Source: Dysidea avara (taxonomy: Eukaryota; Porifera; Demospongiae; Dictyoceratida; Dysideidae). Taken from it: DNA of 64,000 bases. The stretch is from positions 12,369,682-12,433,681 of the forward strand of contig NC_089275.1 in assembly GCF_963678975.1 (NCBI RefSeq), written 5' to 3'. The stretch's first letter is position 1. The number at the start of each line of letters is the position of its first letter. The notes beneath the pieces were generated by a model that saw nothing but the letters and a program-made list of their open reading frames with translations, was not told the DNA's origin and did no database searches. Shown in pieces: positions 13,401-24,459 of this stretch. The translations under genes and the position numbers were made by a program.

Positions 13401-16400
13401 TGAAGGTTCTACACATCACAGTGTTGCATACAAACACCTCTGGTAGGGCACCAGAGTTCTATGGTGAGGATAAGGCCCTACATGGCCCACTCCTAGATGC
13501 ACCAGCACTTTATAGTAATTAAATACTGATTCACAGCTGATATGCAATTGTATGAATGTAGTAATACTATGTGGATATAGTTTAAATAGTTTCCATAGAA
13601 CCTTACATAGCCACTACAGTACACTTCTTTAGATCATGACAAACTGCGATTAAATTTAAAAAACTTGAACAATGTGATGAGACAAGAATCTGGAGTAGCT
13701 ACCAGATGGTATGAGCTTGGAGTGGAGTTACTGGATAGTAACACTGCTGTACTGGATGTGATACAATCTGAGCATCAAAGTGATAATGTTCGTTGTAGTA
13801 AAATGCTCAAGACATGGCTTGAGATGAAACCTGATGCCAGTTGGAGTCAACTAGTTACAGCATTGAACAATATTGGATTGAGAACTGCAGCAGATAATGT
13901 TAAAATGAGCGAACTATCTAAAAAAGGTAGCCATGAGGTTTATGCCATATGTACAATATTGCTGGATGTTTTTACATTTACGTCACAAGTAAATTGCAAA
14001 TAAACAACTCAAATAAATTGATAGGATTGCACTTTGCAAGCAGAAGTTTAGTGTGTACATAACTGACTGGAGCTTATTACTTTCATTAATATTATTCTTA
14101 TACTAGATGTTTTTGCTGTTGGTAAAATTGAATCATAGGGTTTAAGTAGCTATAGTGGGTAGAAAGTAAATATAGCTAAGGAAAGTTTGTGGGATCCTAA
14201 AAGTACTGTTTGTTTAATTAACTTGCTTATTAGGGCAGGTGCTATATCAGGAAAATCATCCTGTTACGCACATTCTAAAACTCTTACATTATTATCAAAG
14301 GTTTTTATGAAACAAAACATCAAAGTGCTGTCACTAAAAGTACAATTGATCATATCATTTTAGTGTGACTACCCTAATAGAATAAATGATCAAATGTCAG
14401 TTGTTTTGTTGTTGAGGAAGTTCATAATATTTGACATGCAGAATATAATTAATCTCTGCATATTAAACATAGCATGACAGTAATACAACAAAGCAAGTAT
14501 GTTTGTGTAAAGCACAATCACTGCGTACATTAGAATATTAGCATGGGTCATTATTGTAGGGCTAAGCCTTACGTTTACATACATATAGCACATGTAGCTA
14601 CATATTTACTGATTTCCACAGGCTCTGTAAATAGGCAATTGACTAATCTCACTATAACCAATTGCAACACACCTGAGAAGGCCAGTACAGAATTTGGTCT
14701 TCTTCTTATTGAAATTTTGAATGTGCTAAAGCAAAATGAAAGTGATAATCTTGAAAAATTGCAAATAATATCATCTACCCTAACGGTAAAAGACTCGTCT
14801 GGGGTTAGGATATTCAGCGATAGTGAACTTGAAGATATACAATCCTGTACAAGTATCAAAACACTTCTAATCAATAAACTACGTCACTGCTACAGATGGG
14901 ATGACTACTCCATGTTGACTGTATTTATGTCATCATTAAATGCGGGGAAGTGTTTGAAGTTACTACATTTGTTTGAAATTAAAATCTATAGTCAAATTAA
15001 ACTCCAACAGATATGTGAACAACTTCCACAAGAAAGCAGCACAGTGCCAGAAGACTATAAAAAAATGATTGCCATTGTTGATAAAACATTCTCATCCATC
15101 ACAAAGGAGGAGTATGATGAGTTGAAATACTTCATTGCAGATCATTGTGGAGTAGAGCCTTGTGTTATATCTCCATTTCTTAAAGCTCGCCCATTTTTTT
15201 CAGTTGCAATAGAATGGTGCATTCCTGTTAATGCAGTTTCATGCATGATAGAAACAGCCAGAGCCAACACTCACAAGTTTTGTAAGGAAACATTCAAGTA
15301 TTTAAATATCTCATCAACGGTGATATTTGATTACAGAAAAAATGTAAGATATTACAATTGTTGTATGTGCAACATGTTGCATTCCTTAATATTACTGTAT
15401 TGAGTAGTGTACACTGTTACTTACCTCTGTTTCCCTCTTCCCTTGGGAAGGCATAATTGTCTAGGTCGCATAGTATCAAAAATTGTTTTTGTTCTATGTG
15501 ATATTCATTTTGTACTTGGTGGATAATTGATTGGCTTTATGTACACTTTACACACATGATACTATGAAACGAAACAAAGCAACTCTGAAACTACTGTACC
15601 AAAGGCTACAACAAATTGTTGCCAGTTATATAATATGAATAGTAAACAGCATACATACATATTATCCAGTTCATTTCTTTATCAAATCTAGATCTGTTGG
15701 ACAATCTTCATGCATTACATATAAGTGCACCTGCATGTGCAGCCTGTTAATATAAAATTATAGTCTATTGATAAATATGTATATGTTCAGTTAAGGCTCC
15801 AAAGTAGTGCAGGACATCTTAACCCATGCAGTGGTTGGTCTCATGTGCTAGTGGTTATAAATGAAGTAGGGTTCCAGTGATAAGAAGTTGTAAAACAAGA
15901 GCTATGATACTAGTAGTTTTACAACTTAACTATATGTATGTAGGAAATCCCTACATTGACATATTACCACCATCTGTTCAATGCCAAAGTATACGTAGGG
16001 ATTTTCCCATGTATAGCTATCTTGTATAAACTACCATCATTCACATATCATGTTTGCTGGAAACCTACTTTATTTTTAAATTAATAATACTAGAATTACA
16101 GCATAACTATATTCCAAATTTCTAGGTTTGACATTCAAACTCATGATTCACAACCCGATCCTTATGTGTTTAACCTATCATCTTAAAAATGCACCCAGAT
16201 GACTAAATTTCAGGCTGGTATTCACAAATCAAGTTGTGGGTTGCCAAGTGCAAATAATTGGGAAGGCTACAAGACTGCTTTTTGTAGATATTGTGCACAT
16301 ATACGTTATAAATGTGTGGCTGTGACTGGTATCTCAAACTCCTGAGTGAGCTACACAATAGATAGTTTGCGATGTCTAGTAATATAACTATAACCTACGA

Positions 16401-19400
16401 TTTTGTACTGTACAATAACACCGCAGCTGATTACAGCCAGAACATGCTGCCAACCCCTTAAAGATCAGAGAGCATGTAGCGGTCCAAGTATGAAGGTGTA
16501 TATTTCAGTGGTGACCATGTAGGGGTGTGGTCGGACTCCTCTAGGGAAAGTGTCGATGCGAAAAATTAATGCCTTGCTATGATTTCCTTAAATGAAGATA
16601 AAACAACCACGTAATTGAAGATAAAAGGAAAGGCAAAGTGCAGAAGGAAGACTCTCATCAGAACCAGAAAAGGCACATACCACTAGTGATTTTGTTATGG
16701 CATGAAATGGTGGTCGTGTGCTGCTTTGTTTGGCTTCTATTCTTGTGACTATGGTCAGGCAGGCAGACAAACAAACAAACCAAAAGTTGAGTTTTGGTGA
16801 TTTTTTAGCAATTTTCAATATCCAGCTGTCTTTGAGTGTTTGCTATGCACCAACTAAAGGCTATGCAATTTTTGCCACGTATCATATTTCCATGATGGTT
16901 TTTAATGGCAGCATTTTAGGTGGTGCCTGGAACCCTGCTAAACACTACTACTGTTGTTTGATATTAACCTGTGATGCCATAAATGTTAATACCATAAATG
17001 TCTTCACAATGTCTTCTCATGTACTGATGCAGAAGTCAGACTGTGATCAACTACTACAAGCAATTTGGTCATGGGATGTTGCTACTGTGGAGACACTAAT
17101 AAACACCAGATACATTGATGTGAACACTGTTAATGAGGTTAGTGGCTACTGTAGATATATATTATGGAGTGGCTCAAGAGTTTTCTATTCATGCAAAGTA
17201 TATACATATCCCACAACATAAATGCAAGTTTCTGTCACATGACATCCAGACTCTTTTATTAGAGATGGTCACCCTGGGAAGAAATATTTATTGACAGCTG
17301 GAAATTTCAAATCATAGCTTTTGGCCTTGCTAAGCTATAATGGATTGAAATAATTATTTAAATTGGCATATCTCACAATCTATTGGTATGTGTACATTGA
17401 CGGTTTTCCCATATTAGGTCACACGTGAATGATATAAAGCCACAAGCATGTATTACTTACCAGTTCTTACCTAGATAACCATCCCACACACATGCAATCC
17501 TTGAAAAGCTTACAGACAGGAATAATGAACTGCTGTGATCAAATCATCTCACGTGATTCCCACAGATTTCTTCAAGTGTGACCAAACTTTTGAAAATCTT
17601 TGATTTACGCACACACCATTGAACTTGACTTTTCACCATGAATTGATAGCCACACACCGCACATTCATACCACAGCCATATGCCACTGAGTTTCTTGGGC
17701 TGCTTTTCACGAGTGGATCTGTGTCAGTCACTGGAAACACTCTGACACTTTGGACTGCCACTGACCAGCTGGAACGCACAGCTAGAGGCATGGACACCCT
17801 TGGACAGATTAAAAACTCAGGAAGTGTAGTGAAGGCACTTTACTTCAAAGGAATTTACCACCCACTAACTTGCCACCCACTGAATAGTTTTATTACATGC
17901 ACAACTTCCATTTCCAATCAATCCAATTTATTATATTTGTGATCTTACGTAACTCATGGTTATATATGCTGTTCCTTTGGAACTGATTGTATTTCACCAG
18001 ACCCTTACTTTTAGCAAAGGTGCTACTAGGAGTGCACATGAATTATGGCTAGTTTCAGGTTATATGTATGTACCCTTAGCACTGAGTTTTATTAACACAG
18101 ACCATTTAAGACACGTACCTGCTATATACACTTGCTTGATAGAAATATATGTGGTTCCACTGGTTTAATATTTTGCCATCTCAACAAGCACTAAATAACA
18201 ACGAATTCATCCCTATGTCATCCTTCACTTCTGTCTTTAGTGGGATAGGTTCAACTGTTATTTGTGTAGGATGATCATGCACCTATTAAGTTAATTAACA
18301 ACGACAATATACATTTTAATGAATCGTGCAATGATTAATTTGAATTTGAAATTTATCTCTTAAGCTATATAGCACCAGACTAATCAGTAAACATGAAGTT
18401 TGACCACTCAAAAACAGGTTGATGGAAACATTAACCTGTAATACATCTCTCAAATGTGTTTAACAACTGTAGATTGCCCACTCTAAGTTTTTGCTCTCTA
18501 TCAGAATGGTGAGGATTAGGAAGATACTCTGTTCACAAATTAAATTTCAAAATGTTGTATGTGAACAAGCATGGACCTAAAGAACTTAATAGGTGGAGAC
18601 TTTAAGAAATTCAAAAATTGTGGACAAATTTTCAACTTACTGTGTGGTATGCAAGCACTCTTGGAATTGGTAAAAAAAATATGAGCAGCTTATCATGATA
18701 AATATTACCGACTTCTTTCATTTTGAGCAAGATAAAAACTGAGGTTTTAAGGCTTTGGAATAAACCTTTTTGCAAATTAATGTACTTTATCTTACCATTA
18801 CTATATACTGTACGTACATATAGGATGGGTCAACTCCTTTACATGCTGCTGCATGTACTGGAAATTGTCAAATGATAGAAACGTTGATCAAGTTAGGAGC
18901 AAACATGAATCCTGCAACGGTAAGGAAATACAGCATTTATGCAGCAACTTCAGTGTATTTTCTTGACATTATAAATAGTCTGGATGGACTCCACTACATG
19001 AAGCTGTGCACAAAAACAGAGTTCAAGCAGTGGAATTACTGATCAAATTTGAAGCAAACATTAATGCTGTTACTAAAGTAAGGAACATTATGTACAAAAC
19101 AAAACGTACAAAATAAAACATTGTACATACAGTTCACAGGGGTGCAGTCTCAGTGTGTGTATATTAAGCATGAGCTGTAGCTGACAAAAAGTGCATGAAA
19201 CAGATAGGATACAGACAGCATAATACATTTTCTCGCTATAGGATGGATGGACTCCTTTACATGATGCTGCACATGAAGGCCATCCTCAGGCTGTTGAGGC
19301 ACTGATCAAGTCAGAAAATATTGATATCAATGCTGCCATTTATGTGAGGCAACATGCAGCAGCAGTATTGATATATTCAGTTCTGCTGTTCATTTAAGAT

Positions 19401-22400
19401 AACATGTCAATGAGTATTGTTGAAAATAGAATGGATGGACTCCTCTACATGCTGCTTCAAACTGGAATCACATTGAGGTCGTAAAACTTTTGATCAAGTC
19501 AGGAGCAAATGTTAATATAGCTCAGCATGAAGTAAATTTATTATTTAGTACTTTGGTACTAATTTATGTTGTGTGGCTGTTTGTCACTGTAGGATGGGTG
19601 GACTCCTCTTCATTGCGCTTCGCGATATGGAAACGTTGAGATAGCAAAGATGTTGATCACTGCTGGATCTAATATCAATTCAATCAGCAAAGTGAGCAAA
19701 TTAATGCAGCTATTATCACTGTTCATGTGACTGGATTTTCAAGTCTGATTCAGGTCACAAATAAATCATGTAGCTACTTAAACCAGTTAAAATTTGTTAC
19801 ACTGCCAAACACTATACAGTGGAACCCCAATTAACCGAACACTCGATTATCTGAACGTCAAATTGACTGCTCAATTAGAACATTTTGTCAACAAGTCTTT
19901 GTTAGATTAGTTGAGCAAAGCATATATATAAATGTACAGCTATTCGATTTTACATACTATGAACACCCTTTCTCCCAATTAGTTCAGATATTCAAGATTC
20001 CACTTCTGGAGATGCTGACTTCAGGTCTTGTAATCATCTACCCTTACATTAAAATGGAGCCAGCACTGGCTTTTAATTGCGGTTTTATTTCCATTTTTGA
20101 TTCTGAATCCTTACCACATTTTATTTTGAAAATGTATTATTGACTTAGAATAATGTTTAAGCCTATTCAGCCGTTATCATAATTTCTTGAACTCTGAACA
20201 TGTATCAGACATATTACTTATTCACCATGTGACGTTGCAGAATAGTTATTGGAAAGTTATGACTGATAAACTTTGTTAAATAAAATACCAGTTACCATTA
20301 TACCAGTTATCCAAGTTCTAATTTAATTTAAACTTCACAAAATAATCACTTTCTTAGATTCTTTCAGAACAGTAGAGCAGCTACTGTGCAGACTTTAATA
20401 CAATGATTACAATGTGTTAATTGAAAATGTATAATTATGGGATATATGTAAGATGTAGTAAGTAACAAAGCATTATACAGCCGATCAACTTTGGTTAAAT
20501 CTTAGTGGCATCCATGACTTTGCTGTGTCTGCAAATTGTTCAGTAGAGTACAGTACTGTAATTTGCTCTTTTTTTCATTATAAAATAATTTTCATATGCG
20601 AAACTCGTACGAAAAGTTCTTACATGAAATTTTTACATAAAATCGAACTACTCTAATAGAGCAGTCATCTGAAAATATTTTTACACAAAAAAGTTTATCA
20701 TGAAAATGTTTTGCATGAAAATAAGCGAATTACAATTTTGATTGTGTTAATTACATTGCAGATAGGATGGGTACAATATTACCTTAATTATCACTTAATA
20801 CAAAACATTAAAGGGTGATTATATTCATAATGAGATTTCTTATAGGGTGGTGATCTTCCTTTACACCTTGCGTCAAGTAATGGTCACACTGAAGTAGTCA
20901 AAATTTTAGTCAAGGCTGGAGCTGAGATTGGCATTTCCAACAAAGTGAGTTTCCAACAATATGCATAGTGCCAATAACATTAACACATAAGTCGCCTTGA
21001 CAACGCAATGCTTTTGTTCTAATATTATTGGAGAGAAATCATCTGACATAACCAGCAGTTACTTGTGCTATCTAATTGAAATGATATCAGATCTGTATTT
21101 CACCAGACCTTTAATTTTGTGAATGAGTAGGCAGCACCAGACTAATAGCTCCTTAGGACTACCAGATTCAAATAATAGCCACACCATTTATTCAAGGGTG
21201 GCGTTTACGCTCTGACTTTAAGGACACAGTATGGTCACTATTCAAATGCAACAACTATTAAAGGTGTGGTGTTTAACCAAGGAAATATTGGCATAAACTG
21301 AAAACAGTACTATAGATGTCAGGCATGCATTAAATGGCTAGCACAGAATTTTAGTGCTAAAGATGATATGGGATCTGCAAATCCTTACTTTTTGTGAATG
21401 GGCAGGCGGCGCTAGGCTACTGAGTTATCTGCTTGTCCTTGGGTTAGAAAGGTGAAGTAGACTATCCTGCAGTGTTATTCAGTACTGTTTACAGAGGGGA
21501 AAGAACACTAGTCATTCTAAATTGTGTATCTGGAGGTAGTGACATTGTACCATTTTTAATATTTGTATTTTTTGAATATTTCACATTCCAGATTTTCAAA
21601 GGAACTTTTATTAAAAGAATACCAGGTCTGATTCAATATCTTATTATCTTATTGTATTATCACTTTATGGCTTAAAACGCTTGACAATGTAAGACATTTT
21701 TGTAGAGAGTTTCCCAATAGGAAAAATGGCTGCTACAAAGTTTACCTGACTGGTCATACATACTCCACAGAAATTTCTGAAAGTAAAATTTTAGTCCTTT
21801 GAGATAAACAATTTAGATTGAAAGTTACCAATACAAAATGAAAATACCATAATTCAAAGAATTTTATCATAGCTATCAAGAAAATAAAGTTATGTGAGAA
21901 TCTTTATATTCCAAGCAGTGTAAATAGTACAGTATGTTACAGGATATCAGAATTGGCTTTTTGTAGCTGAGAAGTTAGCTCAGGCCCTATATGAAAATAA
22001 ATGTATACTGTATGGTATATGTACGTATGTATGTATGTATGTATGTATGTATGTATGTATGTATGTATGTATGTATGTATGTATGTATGTATGTATGTAT
22101 GTATGTATGTATGTATGTATGTATGTATGTATGTATGTATGTATGTACGTACATATTCTCATGTCAGTATATAGCAAATTGTTTATCTCATGTTACATAC
22201 AAATTACTCAGAAAAACAGACTGCCAATACAAGAGGCACTGAACTGTAAGCAACATCATGTTGTGCGTTATTTTGTGAGGGAAGCAGAAATGGATCTTAC
22301 AGTACTAGACCAGGTTTAATATAATAATGAACTCAGATTGTATTACAACTGTACATATAATGTAGGTAACAAGACACAAAATCAGAATATTGATGAAAGG

Positions 22401-22605
22401 AAGATCTCATGGCCATTTAGCTTATGAATATGGTATGAATTATTAATAGTGTGTGCAGCTAGACTCTAATAGTTATGTTGAGTAATCTATATTCTAGACT
22501 CTGATCAGCACTCCGATGCCAACTCTAGTGCAAGTTCAGGCCATGAGTCAAGTGATACAGAAGGTGAAAATAGTCATAGTAATATCGTCATCACACACAC
22601 ACACA

Positions 22606-22637
<32 letters not shown>

Positions 22638-22726
22638 CACACACAGAGTACACTGCACATACATCAGTTTTCTTATTCCTTCATTGCATTTCATAAATCG
22701 ATTATTGTATTTTTGCAGAAGAATAA
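7439..22726 (+). CDS. Death domain-ankyrin repeat protein (14 coding exons, 668 aa)
   Basis: Proposed exons: 7439-7484, 13633-13926, 14622-15343, 17033-17137, 18824-18919, 18979-19077, 19242-19343, 19430-19531, 19593-19691, 20846-20944, 22212-22313, 22366-22432, 22498-22563, 22719-22726. All have GT-AG borders, phases agree, and the total is 2007 nt. Order of parts: short N-terminus (MDGSYTDSGTLDKGS), death domain (about residues 30-110), an unrecognised 240-aa region, eight ankyrin-like repeats, acidic Ser-rich tail. Death domains bind one another in apoptosis and innate-immune signalling; ankyrin repeats bind partner proteins. With no signal peptide or membrane segment the product is probably cytoplasmic; its partners are unknown. 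The 6.1-kb first intron makes exon 1 the least certain part, though its phase matches. It converges on the truncated FDPS copy. Confidence 0.75.
7485..9529. other. Intron 1 of the death-domain gene, left part
   Basis: AT-rich intron sequence. The recurrent TACTCTAATAG motif occurs twice near 7892-7932. Open frames here are short and show no conserved features. Nothing else is recognised. Confidence 0.4.
9530..9900 (+). repeat. Dispersed repeat R4, diverged copy
   Basis: Matches R4 copies at 29140, 48760 and 53140, with shared blocks CTGATGCCTTCAGACAA, ATAACGGCTAAGGCTAC, CATGGACTTACC and GTGTCC/GTGACCCA. It contains a short open frame in the frame that is also open in other copies. Inside intron 1. 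Confidence 0.6.
10385..10610 (+). mobile_element. tRNA-derived SINE-like element
   Basis: A pol III A-box-like block (GTGGCGCTCAACTGGGC, about 10404-10420) is followed about 15 nt later by a B-box-like block (GCAGTTCAAATCC, about 10433-10445), as in tRNA-derived SINE heads. A T-rich stretch follows, then a tail containing AAAGGCTGCAACA. A similar tail (AAAGGCTACAACAAATTG) recurs near 15600. It does not fold into a full tRNA cloverleaf by eye. Confidence 0.45.
10600..13045 (+). repeat. Two diverged tandem copies of a ~1.2-kb repeat
   Basis: Copy 1 starts near 10600 and copy 2 near 11980. Both begin with AAATGCGGTTAAAATTACATCATAA and then share CTCAAGTC/CTCAAGTCTCCATGCC plus AGCTGCCAGTGGAT. 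The 3' parts (11100-11345, 12520-13030) share CACTGTGCCATTGC-ACACCA blocks, themselves repeated. A smaller ~130-bp tandem pair lies at about 11655-11930. All within intron 1. No coding role is seen. Confidence 0.5.
13633..13926 (+). CDS. Death-domain exon
   Basis: This exon encodes the death domain. Visible hallmarks are TRWYELGVELL, DVIQSEHQ, MLKTWLEMKPDASWSQL and VTALNNIGLRTAADNV, the usual helix 1-6 spacing with the conserved Trp in helix 1 and the W-x-x-L-V-x-A-L block near the end. The acceptor is TTCTTTAG before 13633. The donor G|GTAGCC follows 13926 and gives phase 1, which the next exon (GC TCT...) completes. Confidence 0.8.
14622..15343 (+). CDS. Large exon encoding an unrecognised 240-aa region
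   Basis: A single 722-nt exon, open throughout, lies between acceptor TTCCACAG and donor AAAAAT|GTAAGA. The product is mostly predicted-helical (many Leu/Ile/Lys) with scattered Cys, including DHCGVEPCVISPF and IEWCIPVNAVSCMIE. It sits where sponge-type death-domain proteins often carry uncharacterised helical segments. I cannot assign a family. Being ended in frame by a donor and followed by ankyrin exons in phase supports it as coding. Confidence 0.7.
15885..16005. repeat. Two small inverted repeats in an intron
   Basis: Arms GAAGTTGTAAAAC / GTTTTACAACTT flank about 20 nt (15885-15930). Just downstream GGAAATCCCTAC / GTAGGGATTTTCC flank about 40 nt (15943-16008). Likely a MITE remnant. Confidence 0.5.
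17033..20944 (+). CDS. Ankyrin-repeat exon cluster
   Basis: Seven exons (17033-17137, 18824-18919, 18979-19077, 19242-19343, 19430-19531, 19593-19691, 20846-20944) are each 96-105 nt, phase 0 at both ends, and encode one 32-35-aa repeat. From the second exon on, each starts at the same place in the repeat: D/N/S-G-W/S-TPLH, then A-A or close, then V/I-LLIK-GAN-N. An eighth, weaker repeat follows at 22212-22313 (NRLPIQEAL start). The symmetric exons allow repeats to be gained or lost without a frameshift. Confidence 0.85.
17200..18780. other. Intron with an open frame of doubtful meaning
   Basis: A 107-codon + strand frame at 17619-17942 has no splice sites fitting the gene and no recognised motif. 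Relics of a repeat reading CACCAGACC-TTACTTTT occur near 17995, 21100 and 21380. Confidence 0.3.
19817..20004. mobile_element. Pogo/Tigger-like MITE
   Basis: The left end reads CAGTGGAACCCCAATTAACC and the right end is its inverted, diverged copy (ends ...AAGATTCCACT). This end type is characteristic of Tc1/mariner pogo elements. The interior includes the recurrent motif GACTGCTCAATTAGA. Intron of the death-domain gene. Confidence 0.6.
20554..20736 (-). mobile_element. Inverted-repeat element R2, copy B
   Basis: Reverse-orientation relative of 2106-2312. It shares the AAAATAATTTTC-TATGCG block and a central CTACTCTAATAGAGCAGTCA. Intron of the death-domain gene. Confidence 0.6.
22025..22146. 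repeat. (GTAT)n microsatellite, about 30 units
   Basis: A nearly perfect tetranucleotide tract of about 120 bp lies just before the exon at 22212. Long open frames on both strands here (YVCM and YIHT repeats) come from the microsatellite and are not genes. Confidence 0.95.
22587..22648. repeat. (CA)n/(GCAC)n microsatellite
   Basis: CA dinucleotides with an inner block of GCAC repeats, in the last intron of the death-domain gene. Confidence 0.9.
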
Positions 22727-23652
22727 TTCTTCATATGCTGCTACAAAGCAAGAAAACAACTTATTTTGTGATGGGAGCAACATTATTATGCTATAATTAT
22801 AACTTTATGCATTCAGTAGAAATTATTTTGTTTGCATAATATGCTGGTAATTCCTGGTATAGTATCATTAGTCACTGCTAGTATGTTCTACGTATGTAAT
22901 TATTATTTCTAAATGCACGTAGCCCTTTGAACCAATAATACACGCACTTCACCTGATAGGTATAAATTGTGATAAAACGTTGTAGCAGGGTAAAAGCTTA
23001 GCCTGGCCCTGCATACATTTTCATTTTTTTATTCTGGCCTAAATGACAGTTCTATCCTCCCCGCATCGCTATGCCTAGAAGAACACCTGTCTTGTGACAA
23101 CTGGCAAACCCCTTCTTTTTTTTGGAGATTGTCATACAACAGGCTAGACCCAGGTCTAGGTCATCTCTCGTTGTTGAGCCAATATGTGACCAAATATTGG
23201 AAAATCACCCTTATAATTACGAGTTTTTGAAATTAGCATGGTGCTGTTAATAGCAGAAAACACTTCAAATATTTACTAAAATTTTTCTTGCAATTCAAGT
23301 ATATAGTATCTATGGTTTATTCTACTCTTTATGGGTAGGAATTAAAGTTATAATGCTGTGTTTCAGAACTTTATATGTCAAATGTCCCCATGAGGGTGAT
23401 TTTCCAAGGCCTCGTAATTGCATGGTCATATTACATAAAAGATATTTATATGAGTCATGAGTTTCAATAAGTAAGCTTTGCAAATTTTATATGTCCTATA
23501 TTTTTGCACAGCCTGTCACGTACACTGTATGTTGGTACAGAAAATTCCACTTTCATAATAATCCCTTTCAGCACAAGCTAGAAATTAAAGCACATCAAGT
23601 TACGTTGTGTTGACATGCTCTAACATAACAGTTAATTATCCTGCCTAATGTC

Positions 23653-23690
23653 AGGAGTGCATCGAATCCTATAGGATTCAATGCACTCCA
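23653..23690. repeat. Short palindrome between convergent genes
   Basis: GGAGTGCATCGAATCCTA is followed at once by its inverted copy with one mismatch. It lies between the ends of the death-domain gene (22726) and the FDPS copy (24226). The equivalent region of unit 2 (near 46690) does not have it. Confidence 0.6.
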
Positions 23691-24459
23691 GCTAATACAT
23701 GGCATGTTATAAGTACATGTATATAAGTAAAGCATATAACTGGGAAGGTTGTGAAGCATTGAAGTGATGACATAGATTTTACTTGCAATTGGTAGATCCT
23801 TTCCGGTTCAACATGAATATATATATAATTATGAATATAATTATATACAGTTGTATATCTTCCATGTGTATGTACTGTAATTAATGTCCCTAGTAACATG
23901 TAAAACATAGTTATACATTAGAGCAACTCTTATGGCATTATTGTCCTTATTATTTTGTGAGGTGTGTGTGGGGGAAAGGTTTAACTGTACATTGAAAAGA
24001 TTGGTTATCTTGATACTAGTTGTAAGGTGAAAGGGTGCCCCTGTATATCAGCCTCTCTTGGGTACCCAAACACATAACAATCCATGTGTACAGTAGATAT
24101 TTTTAACCTGCATTTAAATGATACCAAGTACCATTATACAAGAACATTTGTACTGCATATACCTACTGTATAGTGTGTACTACTGTATATATGCTGAATT
24201 TAAACATTTACAAATAAAAATAATATCATTTTTCTCTTTTGTAAATTCTATCCCTCAGTTCAAGGAAAATTGGTACTGGTAATATGTGACTGTGTTCATC
24301 AATTAGTTTACTGATGGTCTGGTAGCTCTGTTCTTCATATTCTCTGTACAAGTGTCTCAGGTTCAGTGACTCATACACCTCCTTCACCTTCTCTACACAA
24401 CCCTCATCTGATCTACCATAGTTAGCCTGGAGGAGGGAACAAAAATACACACATGTTAT

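Noticed and set aside
17619-17942. 107-codon frame in an intron of the death-domain gene
   Set aside because: No fitting splice sites, domain or repeat with the surrounding gene.
21980-22319. Overlapping open frames on both strands with YVCM/YIHT repeats
   Set aside because: They are translations of the (GTAT)n microsatellite. Only the stretch 22212-22313 is a real exon.
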